Below are positions 33,601 to 45,239 of a stretch of 64,000 bases of DNA, in pieces. Made by a program: the position numbers and the translations under genes. Source of the stretch: Rugalucina vietnamica (taxonomy: Eukaryota; Mollusca; Bivalvia; Lucinida; Lucinidae). The stretch spans positions 17,427,048 through 17,491,047 of the forward strand of contig OZ024884.1 in the NCBI GenBank assembly GCA_964017185.1, written 5' to 3'. Each line of letters opens with the position of its first letter. Within the stretch, counting starts at the first letter, position 1. The notes below the pieces were generated by a model that saw only the letters and a program-made list of their open reading frames with translations, did not search any database and was not told the DNA's origin.

Positions 33601-34735
33601 CCCCTAGGGGGGGTGGCTCATTATCTACAATTTTTTGTAACAAGAACCCATTCTGCTTTAGATTCCTTAAGGTCCTAAGTACTTACTAAAGAAGTTTTGC
33701 TGATATTTGGAAAAACAAAATTTACACGTGAGTTGGTTTCTATGTCAGTGTAAATTGAAAACAGACTGACCTTATACTGCATTGCATGACATTGTCCTCG
33801 CTTGAAAACCGCTATATCCGATGACGTCGATCGTCGTTTAGGGAAAGTAATTCAGTTAAGAGTATTGTGGTAATTGTTATCGTAGTTGTTTCCCTTGAGT
33901 TGAAGTGCATGCATGTCGTCACAATAAACTGTACTCGAGTACCTCATAATTTTCACCCAATGTACTAGAAAGTTGCTGTGCGTGAACTACATGTAACACT
34001 TAATCTTAAATGTTGAAAAAAGGGAAATATTGGAACCCAAATTATTTATTAATTATTCGAACTTTCCGAACGACCCTCTTAACAGCTTTATTAAGTGACG
34101 TCATTTAAAAATATTTCGATTTTCCAGGAAACACGCATTTTCCATGAAACAATAACACGAGAAAACCTATCGGGATTTCTAACAAAGTCCAGCACAAACC
34201 AGCCAGTAAAGTCAGAGAAGAAAGATAGAAACTAGAAATTTTGGATTTAAAAAGAAGAAGAGGCGCCTATACTATCTGCTGCATCTGATCTCAGTGTTTC
34301 TACATCGGATCCAAAATAACCTAGTTTCTGCATACCGTATACAAAACTTAGGTTTTGTCACGATGTGGCGCATTATTTGTTTACAAAAATGACAGAAGAA
34401 AGTTTCTTGAGCATTCTACTTTATTTTTCATTGTTACATGACTTATTTTCCATGTGTATTGTTGGTGCTCAAATGGAGTCTTGTTGCCGTTGAAGGTGAG
34501 CATGTTTACCGAATTCGTTTTTAATTTTGGTTCATGTTTGAGCTTGAAAATTTTCAAATGTAGAAATTCTCCCGTTTGTTCAGTTAGCCCTAAGATGGAC
34601 TAAGGCATTCTTAAACATTCCATTGCCAAGTCAGAAGATTTGGCAATGGAACAAAAAATATTGCAATTTTAGAATGGCAGGTAGTTTTGCTATTTCTGCA
34701 TTTCTGTGATCTGGGGACACCTGCCGTAAATCAAC
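33601..34735. other. No recognisable feature
   Basis: AT-rich sequence with short hairpins (for example ccattgccaa/ttggcaatgg near 34620-34650) but no gene or identifiable repeat. Confidence 0.4.
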
Positions 34736-34779
34736 GAGTGCGCGACAATCATTCAAACAATTTTGCTGACAATGCATTG

Positions 34780-34984
34780 ATTGGCTGAACGCTATGTATC
34801 GTTTTAAACGATATGCTTCAACGGTACACTGATTGGTCGAACGCTAATATCGTTTTAAAATATCGAAAACCCGTTAAGATCGTTTCGATCGTTAACTTAA
34901 AACGTGTTATTGATTGGTTCGAGAATAAAACGTTAATATAGACGTTTTCAACAGATAGTGATTTGTGAAGGTTTGTGCGATTGG
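34780..34984 (-). promoter_or_regulatory. Irregular inverted CCAAT (ATTGG) cluster
   Basis: ATTGG occurs at 34780, 34832, 34913 and 34980 with intervals of 52, 81 and 67 bp, and atcgtttt-type motifs between. It mirrors in orientation the CCAAT array at 28436-28651, at the other side of the same putative 7.9-kb element. It is followed by a run of aaaacgaaacg motifs to about 35130. The spacing is not regular, so regulatory meaning is weaker here. Confidence 0.3.
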
Positions 34985-35166
34985 CTTAGCCCGAAAACGG
35001 TTTTGTAAAAAACGCGTTTGAAACGCGTTTGTAAAAAACGAAGAACGACAAAAACGAAACGAAACCAAAACGCAAGTTTAACGTAACGAAAACTATACAT
35101 AAACGAAACGAAAACTCGTTTTAAGACATAAAAAACGGCGCTGTTACTGTAATTCCATTTTGGATT

Positions 35167-35376
35167 ATTAATGCAACAACGGCCCTAACTCCACAAGATT
35201 TTTATTTCCATTCTATTGGCCAAACTATAAACTAACAGCATAAATTGTGCACAGATATATCATGTCTGTTGGAAATATATGATGAAAACAGATTTTCAAC
35301 TGAATGTTGTGCTTTTAAAATGCTCTAAATGAAACACAAAAAATACAAGATGGAGTTAGGACCCATGTTGCATAAA
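35167..35376. repeat. Small inverted-repeat element (gcaacaacggccctaactcc)
   Basis: gcaacaacggccctaactcc near 35172 is matched by the inverse (ggagttaggacccatgttgc) near 35351-35371. The body is about 205 bp and AT-rich. The end sequence resembles the inner part of the 28121 terminus (gcaacaaggtacctaactc), so the two families may be related. Confidence 0.55.
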
Positions 35377-35544
35377 CATGTTTATAAAATAGCTCCTAGC
35401 CCGCTTAATAAGTTGCCGCTACACTTTTAGACAACTCTACATGCTAACTTTAAGCTGTCCAGTTAATATTGGGCTATTTATTACAACATGTTTAACAACA
35501 TTGTCTGTATAAATGCCATTTTTCAGTTTAATAATAAAAAGGTA

Positions 35545-35885
35545 CAAGTAGGCAAAGATCAGGAAAAGGCGCAATCAGAAAAAGATTCACACTCCAAAAA
35601 CCGAGGTGGGAAAAAACCAAACTAACAATCAGGTACTTATACCATGAAACATATCGTAAGCCGAATGAGCAGCTATTTTCCCAATAGGTGGCCACTCAGT
35701 TACCTTAACTTAACTAAAAATATGAAAACATACATAAGGCGCCAACAGCACAAAAAAATTTTATACACCAAGACATAAAACAAAAAGAACCACCACAGAA
35801 GTATCGACTTGGAACGATCAGTAACACAAAAATACTGGCGGGCTTAAACCGGTTTTACATGGCCATAACCTCACCCTCAGCTTCT
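35545..35885 (-). repeat. Dispersed repeat D1, copy 3
   Basis: Same orientation and content as copy 1: aggaaaaggcgcaatcaga, 'ccaaaaaccgaggtgggaaa', 'cccaataggtggccactcag' and 'gaagtatcgacttggaacga'. Confidence 0.75.
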
Positions 35886-36839
35886 TATGTTATTTCTTTA
35901 AAAAATGATGATATTATCACAGCATCACTTAAAATTAATGTTTTACATCAAAGGTTACCAATTTGTAAAAGAAAAATCCAGTATTTCACATTTATGAAGA
36001 AAAAAATAGTTTTCGCGTTTTACTCAAAATAATGAAAAATGGACTTAGGTACTTTATTGCTCTGACCCCTTCAATTAGTATGCAGTATTATTGAATGGGG
36101 AAATGTTTGTATTGTTGGGACCCCATGTTTGACTATTGCATTTTTCATTAACAAAGTTTTTACTGGTTATACGTGGTTTGTTGATAAATGACATACTAGA
36201 CTTTTGTAGTAAAAGCTCAAGTGATTAAGCGGTTAAACTTTATATAGCATTTTGTTTTGGAACACATGAGCAATCATCACGTGATTTCTGTATTGATTAT
36301 GTTGATACTGTAAGCGCGTGATCTTTTTATTTTTCCATAGTAACGTGTTTCCGCGGTAGCCCATTTATTTGCGCTCTGTTGTTATGATTAAGGGCTCTTT
36401 AATCAGTTATTGGCCAATGAATCAGTTTCAAATTAAGCAAAAAACTTTAAGGGTTTTTGAAACAGTAAGCGTATTTGATTATGCAAAACCAAAATGAGCT
36501 ATTTATAAAGTTCATTTGATACCGACGCCAGAGCGCTACCTTACCGTCGTATTGGATTACATTGAAAATTAAGAATAATACTACTCAAAGTTTGATAAGC
36601 ATCAAATTAAAACTTTATTTTCGTTCTTATGACATACTGGTAACCCAACACACAAACTATTTATTTAGCTGAACCATCACTGTGCAAGCATTCCATCTTT
36701 TTTCGCGTTGCCTGGGAGCGCTTCTCGTAGACTTACAGAAACGATGGAACACCCCTCAAATTGAAGCTGTCCCTGTTGCCTACCATGCCCAATTCTGTCA
36801 TTCACCCCCTCTTACTGGTTCATTAAACTGCAAAAACGG

Positions 36840-37265
36840 TTTTCTAAATGTCGATATTTTTATGTAAAAAAAATCGCGTAAAACGTTGTCCTTTAAGCTG
36901 CGAGTTGCGACAAATGGGTATTGATTGTATATATAAATGGAAATGTAGGTATAGGCCAAGCGGAGATACAAAGGCCAAATGCATGATGAGAAAAAAGGAG
37001 TCAACGTAGTAGATATGGTTGTTGATACATAATAATTATCATATACCGGAAGCTTAATCGTATACGATGACTGGGGTGCACCCCCCGCCCCAAGCTAAAG
37101 AAAGTGTCCTCAATGATAGCTTTGTCTGGCAACATAAACATGTAATAAGCCTTTATGTTTCCGCTGGACATGCACGTGTACATTCATTTATGTCATATAT
37201 CTATACTCCAAAAACTGTATTGTCGACTTGTCGACCTGTCGTCCTATCGACATGTATTTATAAGC
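36840..37265 (+). repeat. Dispersed repeat E, copy 1 (gtcgac-rich end)
   Basis: Shares a collinear ~400-bp body with 38805-39210: 'atataaatggaaatgtaggtata', 'gtagatatggttgtt', 'acataataatta', 'catataccggaagc' and the end 'cgacttgtcgacctgtcg'. No coding capacity. Small frames in it are shadows. Confidence 0.7.
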
Positions 37266-37360
37266 TTCACCTGGATTACATACATAAGTCTTTTCTTTTC
37301 CGATGTACATACGCTTACATTTCCAAACACGTATGCCTCGGAGAAGGACCCGTATTTATT

Positions 37361-37797
37361 ATAGGGATCAACCATGGTTTTCAGTGTTCAAACATTCGAT
37401 GGATCACGAGGAAGGTGTTTGAACACAAGGCCGCAGGCCGCGTGTTCAAACTCCTTCCGAGTGATCCAGCGAATGTTTGAACACTGAAACAAACCATGGT
37501 TGATCCCTATTCTTGCATTTTCACTCTAATCCACTTAAAATCTCTTGAAAATAACATTAACAACATAAAAACTCACCGAAAACCGCAAAGCTTCTTCAAC
37601 GTCGGCCATTTTGTTTCTACGAAATACATGACGTCAAGTCGCTTTGACCAATGACGTCGGTCAAAACCCATGTTCAAACGGCACATGAATTTCATGCTTT
37701 GAACATGGGTTTGGCTGTTTGAAAACGGCTTTCGACCAATCGAAAACGGCTTCAAACAGCTATGCGCATAGATCTCTATGCAAGAATCAAGATTCAC
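37361..37797 (-). mobile_element. Element X, copy 1: hairpin end plus promoter-like segment and first-exon signature
   Basis: The left 150 bp (37361-37510) form a near-perfect hairpin starting atagggatcaaccatggtt and closing at gcggcctgcgg. The rest reads on the minus strand as a promoter-like stretch: inverted CCAAT boxes (37736-37740 and 37648-37652 on plus), a perfect CRE (TGACGTCA, 37629-37636), then ATG at 37609-37607 followed by eleven codons and a consensus donor (TCG|GTGAGT, GT at 37576-37575). Copy 2 at 41940-42326 is inverted relative to this one. Confidence 0.65.
37577..37609 (-). CDS. Candidate first-exon coding segment inside element X, copy 1
   Basis: ATGGCCGACGTTGAAGAAGC begins eleven codons encoding MADVEEALRFS, which end at a splice donor gtgagt. 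The start context (aaaATGG) is strong. The other copy preserves the ATG, nine of the eleven codons and the GT. That two dispersed copies keep both start and donor suggests function in the ancestral element. No downstream exon is recognisable here. Confidence 0.4.
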
Positions 37798-38348
37798 GTT
37801 GTTCAGAAAGCCATAGTATTACATTATAGTGTATTCAAATATAACACAACACTTAAACATAAACACGAACATACATACACTTAGCAAGACAAAAATGGAC
37901 TGCTTAATTAACTTTACAAATTAAATGTTGTTCTTTCTTATATCTAAAGATTTTTCAAAATAATTAGACACATATTTTGCAGACAATAAATTCTGTGGGT
38001 TAAGAAAATTAACAGTCTTAAGGTCATTCTGGCATGGTTGCCTGACTTTCAATTACGTTATTTGCTTTTTAGGTAACGTTTAACGTCAACGTATTTATGA
38101 TAGTGAAGTAGAAAGTGCACTTCTGATTCAACTTTATTTGAACAAAAAGGTCAACACATTTCATTTCTCGCAATTTTAGGTCTCTTGTATCTGCCGGTTT
38201 CAATCATTAAATTGTGTGAGCTGAAATGGAATTAAGTAAATAAAGATATATTTTTTTTTTTTCGGATATTAAATGATACGTATGACAGATCACAGTAAAT
38301 TCCTCACCAAAATCTGGAGTATACTGACGTTATTTCACTTCAATTTAC

Positions 38349-38588
38349 CAATGTGATTCGAGATTTTTTCACTGTAAATACTTTCTATGTCCGTACGAAA
38401 ACTCTCTTCGCTGTAGGAGTCTAGGTCAGACAGCTTTTCTTGCTTTGCAACCAAATCAGGATTTACCTCCACTAGTGTATACTTCGCTATGATCACTGTT
38501 TTCAAGAAGCGGTCTGCTGGACGTTTTTGTAGTCTCCGATAAGAATTAAACATTTGTTTCAGTATGACAATTAAAACAGGACATCGGC
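38349..38588 (-). CDS. Candidate upstream exon of the sulfotransferase gene
   Basis: A minus-strand frame remains open over this span and encodes a charged, soluble-looking segment (for example DLVAKQEKLSDLDSYSEESF). An acceptor-like ctttaagtgtgatttag ends at 38589 and a donor (ATTG|gtaaat) is at 38348-38347. Exiting with one base carried over, it matches the phase of the sulfotransferase exon at 23053 (G + CT gives Ala), yielding NHI-APIRHINYD. A Golgi stem region is expected at that position. The 15-kb intron and lack of homology knowledge keep this tentative. It could instead belong to another gene or be non-coding. Confidence 0.35.
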
Positions 38589-38804
38589 CTAAATCACACT
38601 TAAAGAGGTAACCCGTTGCTTGTTTTTCTGTTTACTACAAGTACATATTGGCAGTTTCTCAGATGGACATTTTCAAAAGAGTATTAATGGTCATTGTTGT
38701 CCACATCAGTAGGTCGAAAAGAAGACAAGTCGACTAATCAGTATGAGTAGTATAGACCAATGGAAATGAAGGCGTATGCAAAGCGGAGTTCTTTTATTGT
38801 CCAC

Positions 38805-39210
38805 AGCAGTAGATCGACAGGTCGACAAGTCAACAAATGAGTATTGGCTGATTATATAAATGGGAGTATATGTATAGGCTAAGTGGAAATACAAGGGCTA
38901 AATGCATGATGGGAAAAGGGAGTCAATGTGGTAGATATGGTTGTTTATACATAATAATCACCATATACCAGAAGCATGATCGCATACGACGCCTGGGGGG
39001 ACACCCCCACTCCCGACCCCAAAGCTAATAATAATAAAGAAAAAATCCTCCAAGATAACTTTGGCTGGCAGCAGAAACATGTAGCCAGCCTTAAATATGC
39101 ACCTGTACACCCATATATGTGACATAAATTAAACTCCGAAAACTGAGTTGTCGTGTTGTCGTCCTGTCGACTTTACGACTTGTCGACCTATCGACGGGTA
39201 TTAAAAAGAA
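38805..39210 (+). repeat. Dispersed repeat E, copy 2
   Basis: Same orientation as copy 1. Begins near 'agatcgacaggtcgacaagtc' and ends near 'tgtcgacctatcgacgggta', so gtcgac-rich sequence lies at both ends. The middle matches copy 1 with about 80-85 percent identity by eye and a small taa-repeat expansion at 39027. Confidence 0.65.
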
Positions 39211-40524
39211 CGAAATGCATGATGTGAAAGAAAGATAAACGTCACCATAAATGCACTTGACCAAAACAAACTTCATCTAACACGCTATTCATCACTCAAA
39301 AGTGACGTCGCTGACGTCAAGAAAACCGTAATGACGCGAACACCCAAACTTCTAATTCATATTATCATGCTTTATAATATCATAAAGCATTATTAAGAAA
39401 ATATACGTTATTTATGAAAATCCCTCAAATGAATACGAAATAACAAAATAATGAACTATGCTCCGCTACCACAGTCATCCGCACTGCACCTCAAGAAAGC
39501 TGTCTACGCTGTGAATGTTTTCTCTAAAGTGGTAGCGCGAAATTGGATTTCAAATGAGATGGCAGGTCAACGTTGAAACAAGTGCAAATCTAAAGGAAAA
39601 TCGATTCTTTAAATCTGGAATGAATCCTTGCGAGACGTTTCAAATGAAATTAAATGCAGGGCAACAAAATCTATAGAAAAGGATGAGTACAGAGTACATA
39701 AAAAAGAAAATCAAAACGCATACCATAAATCAGGACACAGCCGATTAAAACATGAATCATATACCGATACTTCATTTTGAATATATTTCATTGTAACGGT
39801 CCGTGTACATATAATGAATTTGGGAATATGTTATTTCAGTCTGTTGTTTTAGACTTAATTGTTGTATATATTATTGACGGATCTATTGAGATTAATTTGA
39901 GATTTGCTGTGCAAAAACCTGCATTCAGACACAACTGTAGTATCGAGCTTCTGACATGTATTTCAGCTAGGATCATAAACGATTTCTACGTGTGCTTGAT
40001 AATAAGTACTGGTTAGTTTCAATGCATGTTTGATATACATTTTACCTTCATATAAACTGAGAAATGCAACATAAACAGATTCGCAAATTAGTGATTTTAT
40101 AGTCAAATCGTAAGGTTTTAGCATTACGTTCAACGTTGTATACATATATTATCTATAATCTGTAATTATCTCAAATAACTTATCCTTTAAAAGAGCGACA
40201 AAGACAAGAACAATTATATCAATAGCAAAACACAATAACTTTTGTGATGAGATGGGTTGTCTTTAGGTTAACTATGATCAAACACACCATATAATGGTTT
40301 TAAGAAGAAATTATTGAAAATAAATTCAAAATGTTATGTCCCATGTCGAATGGGCGGAATAAAGTCTTCCCGTGTGAATTTTATGACGATTTGTGACGAT
40401 CTCCCTAAAATCAAACACTGGGGCATACGCAGCATTTTAAAACATGCCCTGAGGCCCGCATATGGGCTTGATTATGACGTCATTAAAATGGCTACCAGCG
40501 CACATACATTAAGACAACTGTTTT
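39211..40524. other. No recognisable gene
   Basis: AT-rich, with short frames (such as 39777-40016 plus) that lack homology and splice context. Nothing further is visible. Confidence 0.45.
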
Positions 40525-41210
40525 AGCTCACCTGAGCCGAAGTCTCAAAAGGTGAGCTTATAGGATGGCCAGGATCCGGCTTCCGTCCGTCGTCGTCGTT
40601 CGTCAACAATTTCAAACGTAAATATGGCCACTGGGTCAATTGCAATCAAATTTTGTCTGTAGTATCATTGGGGTAGGGGGGATTTGTGTAAGGTTTAATG
40701 TTACCATAGACTATGTATAGAGAAAACGTTGTCCACGCATTATCTCCGCTATTTTCAATTGGATCCTTTCCATACTTGCAAGGAACGACAACATACATAA
40801 GAGCTCGAATGAGTTCGCTATTCAACCGAATCCGACCACGGGCTACACATGTTTTCGCTACACGAATACGACAATGCCTCAAGAGTTAGCTTCCCTTGAG
40901 CATTTGCAAAAGTCCCCACAGACTTATGATGGTGAAATGGTGTCCGCGCATTAACTTTATTTTCATCAGATCCTATTATATACTTGCAGGGAATGAAGAT
41001 ATTAACAAAAGCTTGGATGAGCTTAAAAATCTGCTGGATCACACTCCGGACTGTGGAGCTAGCTGCCCTTGAGGGTCAGAAATTGTACGGAGATAATTGC
41101 GTCCGCCGCACGTTCAACCATGAATATCTCGGGGAGCAGTATGCCGATCGCAATCAAACATTATCAGAAAGATGGAGAATTGTCTGCATTAAGTTTTGAC
41201 AATTCCGACA
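40525..41210 (+). mobile_element. agctcacctgagc element, copy 3, with a different core
   Basis: Starts with the same hairpin (agctcacctgagccgaagtc...ggtgagctta, 40526-40560) and CCGTCC/CGTCGT block as copy 1. The core is then unlike the ~450-bp units: degenerate units contain 'ttttcatcagatcct', 'tatacttgcagg', 'gatgagc' and 'gttagcttcccttgagc', resembling the tandem array at 49090-49735. The right end is missing; a SINE follows at 41217. Confidence 0.6.
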
Positions 41211-41216
41211 TGATCT

Positions 41217-41463
41217 TTTTTTTTTTTAAATTCAGTTTTACGTCACTTTCAAGATTATTTCAGCTCATATGAGACGGGCCAATCAGTAGGTGGGGCGAAA
41301 ACGGGAGAACCCCGAGAAAAAAACACCTGGCACACCCGCAAGCAGAACTTGGCTTGTTTCACATGTGGCCAGAGCGGGGCTCGAACCCACACCAGACACA
41401 GCGGAGAGATGATCGAGTGATTAAGAAACAGCGCTCTTAACCGCTCGGCCACGGGGGCCGCCG
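41217..41463 (-). mobile_element. tRNA-headed SINE, copy 2
   Basis: On the minus strand the head (41463 to about 41375) has an A box gtggccgagcggttaag, as in tRNA-Leu or tRNA-Ser, and a B box ggttcgagccc. A central domain with 'ggggttctcccgttttcgcc' follows, then 'gtctcatatgagctgaaata' and an A-rich tail at 41217-41228. Total length is about 245 bp. Transcription by RNA polymerase III is expected for an intact copy. The partner LINE is unknown. Confidence 0.85.
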
Positions 41464-41939
41464 ACATGATCTTTGTTGTAGGCCGTAGTCGTAAAGCAAG
41501 AAAAACAAATGAACAAACGGACGGCCGCACGAACAAACATTTGAGCCGCTGCATAAGAAAACCAACAAAATGCTTAGGCGAAAACAAAGGCGCAGATCAG
41601 CTGTGCAGTAAATAGTACAATGCCTCTACATCTCGAATCTGAAATTTAAACCTTCTAGCCATCTTCTGTAGGTGTACAGGCCGGTTTGTGTTGGACCTGG
41701 TTGGAACCCAAGTTGTTGGTTTCTCATGCACAGGCTCATTATTTTGATTTACAAATGAATAGTTGGATAGACGAAAGTGCTCTAAAAGTGCGTCGATGAA
41801 ATGAAAGATCTTGAGATCCCTGACATTTTGTCAATGTATGGTGAATAGTATGCATCGCAGGTTAGCTAAGAAATGTGTAGTACGTACTTGTTGTATAATG
41901 AGTCGAACATATACCTTTACTGAACAAAAGTGAATTATT

Positions 41940-42326
41940 GCATAGATATCTATGCGCGTCGCTATTTGAAGCCGTTTCCTATTGGTCGAAAGCCGTGTTC
42001 AAACAGCAAAACCCGAGTTCACGTTGTAATTCACGTTTAAAACATGGGCTTTGGCCGACATCATTGGTCGATGGGACATGATGTCATGTGTTTCGTGAAA
42101 ATAAAATGGCCGACGTTGAAGAAGTTCCGCGGTTTTCGGTGAGGTTTTACGTTTTAATGTATTAATTTGATTTTCAAGAGATTTTATGTGGATTAGAGAG
42201 AAAATGCAAGAATAGCGACAAACCATGGTTTGTTTCAGTGTTCAAAGATTCGCTGGCCTTGTGTTCAAATGCCTTCCTCGTGATCCATCGAATGCTTGAA
42301 TACTGAAAACCATGGTTGATCCCTAT
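41940..42326 (+). mobile_element. Element X, copy 2
   Basis: Opposite orientation to copy 1. It begins 'tatctatgcgcgtcgctatttgaagccg', has ATTGG boxes, a degraded CRE (tgatgtcatg), ATG at 42106-42108, eleven codons MADVEEVPRFS and a donor gtgagg at 42139. It ends with the hairpin sequence to 42326. The left arm of the hairpin has lost about 15 bp, so only part folds back. Confidence 0.65.
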
Positions 42327-42329
42327 AAA

Positions 42330-44085
42330 CACTTACACTGTTGGGTAGGTTCAATCTCTTCAGAGTGATTGCTAATGTTATAATACACGTACTACTTATC
42401 ACATTCCTGGCATGTCCCTGAAATACCACTTATACCATTGTTTTATGTGATGAAACTGTGATATACATGGCTATACCTGTTTTGTTTTGTTTTCATCTAC
42501 CGCAATGGAACGTTTATATTTTGCATCTTCAAATAAATGAATGTGTTTTCGTAATGACTAAAATACAGAATATGATATAAAATTAAAGAATAATACGAAA
42601 TTCATATCCAGATACAAAAAAAAATATCATTATAGAAACCTGTCCATGTTGTTGTGCAGCTTAACGAGCGACGTTGATTTGTGACGCCGTCTGAACGAGA
42701 GTCGATACTCTCACCTCGCGCCTTTGATATAGAGGAAAGTGTACATTATACGCCATGTAGTGCAAATTTTACATTTTTCTCCACCTAAGACTGCGGCAAA
42801 TTTTCAACAAAAGCAATTTGAAAGCAAAAAATCTGCCGCAAAAGACATCTATTGAAATTCTTGCGTCCGTCGCACATTGACATGGTAACCCCGTTTGCGC
42901 CACAACATTACGTTACGCCGCGAAAAATACCTCACTATCCTACATACATGTAGCAAAACATCAACTATAGTCTGTACATTTATCTAAAAAAAAAAAAAAA
43001 CTCGAAAAATTGACTTTTGAGATACTTATATTGCTTAGATCTTGCTGTAATGTTCAGTAGGTATACAACAGCAGTAATCCCAATTTTTGTTAAATACTTC
43101 AGACATATACATGTGCGCAGAAGCTCTGTAATTAAATGGAAATCATTTCTATTGTGAACAGTTTATAGAAGGGGATCTTTTTGCATAGTTGACTTAACGC
43201 ACGTGTTCATATCTGGCCGACCAATTTATTAATAGAGTCTGTTCTATAAATTCGTACACATCGAATCATTGATTATCATAGTAGTGGCTGTTGTGTCCTA
43301 CTGGGTTCACCCATGTGAATGTAATGCCAAAATTAGCCAAAATTCCAAGATACTGGAGGCTGAAATAGATGCTCTGGTGGTTTCAGACAGGATTTTTCAT
43401 TTCAAAATCATATACCAAATATGGCAATAAAATATTTGATATTAAAAACATATTTTCGAGCACGGTTGCCAAGGACATTTTTTCGAGCATCCTCTGACGA
43501 AATGGTTCAAATATACGATATCAGTTTCTTTAAAAAAATCTTGGGTGGAATTTAGGAGTAGAATTTAGGAGAAAAATGCATTTATGTGGGAAATCCGACC
43601 AATCTTCCAGTATCCCCATTGAGTATAATTGTAACATTTTATTAAGTTTGGATCGCATGTAATACGAATACGACAGGGAAGCAATACCTTTGCATATTCC
43701 GACATGGGAGAATTTAATGCGTCAATATGCAACAATTAAAGAGAAATATCGGGTGGCATTTTACACCACCCAGACTTAAAGATCTACATGCAACAGAAAG
43801 GGAGTTTTAGAGGGTAAAAGTAAAAAATCACTAATACAATAATTGGATTTCAAATGTTAATTATGTTTATTTTCATCGATATTGATCTGATAAAAATTTG
43901 ATCTTATGAAATATACAAAATATTTTTAAAAGTTTACTTTAACACAAATAATGGCCATTAAGCATCAGATTACGGAGACTGCCGAGTGCTTACGGAGACA
44001 TTTCCATATTGTAGAATAAAAATAAAAAGCTGATGCAATGGTCACAAAAGCAAAATACAATTACGCTGCGAGAAAAGTACTGGAA
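42330..44085. other. No recognisable gene
   Basis: AT-rich, with several homopolymer runs. No repeat family of this window and no convincing frame was found. It lies 3' of the glycosyltransferase and could include its untranslated region. Confidence 0.45.
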
Positions 44086-44088
44086 AAT

Positions 44089-45011
44089 TCAGGTTTGGGA
44101 CTTTGAATTGTAAGAGACACACTTATCATTCCACATTCTTCTGTTCATTGTCGGGCTCATATAGTGAGCTGTCACCATCAATTTACCGTTGAATAAACAC
44201 GCGTCTAATTTAGGACGTATATGGTTAAATCCTGGAAATGATTTCGTGTGGTACCTAGTTTCTGAATGCACATCGCCACATATACATCCTCTAAATGAAA
44301 GAATGGCACATATTGGGAAATTTCAAGCACTCTTCGAACCACATTCAAACTTGTCAAGTACCCCGTTCCTGAGCAAAAACTTGGATAAATCTTTCCTGGG
44401 AAACTATTCTCGGAAGCATACCATTTGGATTTTTGATTACGATTCGGTCTGGTGCTCTTCCAGCAAGAACCAACTACACCTGTCTGTAAGAAATTAAAAT
44501 GGCGTTTCACAATATCTAAAACGTTTGGTACATTAATAAACATATCATCGTCAGTTTTTAGCACAGCCTTCACAGCGTCACATTTTACAGCCGCCCATTT
44601 GAATCCCATTATTGTTTTATAAGTTAAATTGCTATACACATCCACAAAATCTTCCTTAATAATATCTTTAAACGCATCATTTTCTCTCATAATATCTGCT
44701 TGTAGCTTTCTATCTTTTATCTCACCAAGAAGAAAAGCGTATCGTACATTGGAAGTATTATTAGTAGTAGGAGTCAACCATGAGTCTCTTAATGCTGTTC
44801 GTTGTTGAACATTTTCATGGACGGTTAGAATAATGATAAGTAAATCTATGTCTGGTTGATCAGAATACAGTTTACAAATATCTGGATTGTCTATCACATA
44901 TGTGAAGCTATGATTAAAACAAGTATTACAATAATAGGTAATTTTTAAATTAGTTTTGATGCTGAAAGAGGACCTCATGCTAATTGGAAAGTTTGTACTG
45001 TCATAATTCAA
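44089..45011 (-). pseudogene. Beta-1,3-galactosyltransferase-like (GT31) gene with a frameshift
   Basis: The upstream frame (45011-44205; first ATG at 44978) encodes the core of a GT31 enzyme: RDSW (residues 75-78, counted from 45011), the metal-binding DDD (154-156, in KTDDDMFIN), SGTGYL and FHLEDVY. It stops soon after QKLG. The expected C-terminus (ACLFNGKLMVTAHYMS...RRMWNDK) continues in another minus-strand frame to 44089. The frame changes at about 44235-44245, where the upstream frame lacks one base. This is either an inactivating deletion or a sequence error. The frame is open upstream to about 45074, but no transmembrane anchor is encoded, so the N-terminus is missing or on another exon. 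Intact relatives are Golgi type II enzymes that transfer Gal or GlcNAc in beta-1,3 linkage. Confidence 0.85.
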
Positions 45012-45239
45012 TGTCCAGAGGTTATAAATCTTACGAACATTCTCAATTCCAAAAATAAAGCACCCTCATTGATTGATTAATCAGTGTGATTTAGATTTTT
45101 GAGTTGATTGTAACCAAGGTTTATAACCTTGTAAAAAGTTTTGCCACTCCAGTAGAATAAAATATTGTGTTACAGTGTAGTCATGCTACTAAAACAGTTT
45201 CATCTGTCCATGAACTTTCTGAGGGACTTAATATTTAAC

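Larger units (their letters stand above)
28117..36066. mobile_element. Candidate ~7.9-kb composite bounded by AAGGGGTCAG inverted ends
   Basis: The left end near 28121 (tgaaggggtcagtgcaacaa, ggtacctaactc) and the right end near 36061 (inverse of tgaaggggtcagagcaataa, agtacctaagtcc) are inverted copies of the family seen complete at 277-605. The interior contains several younger repeats. It could be one large element with secondary insertions or two independent solitary ends. No transposase was recognised and no flanking duplication could be fixed. Confidence 0.4.

Noticed and set aside
40525-41210. CRISPR-like or bacterial repeat array
   Set aside because: Repeats are long, degenerate and without short uniform spacers, and the DNA is clearly eukaryotic.
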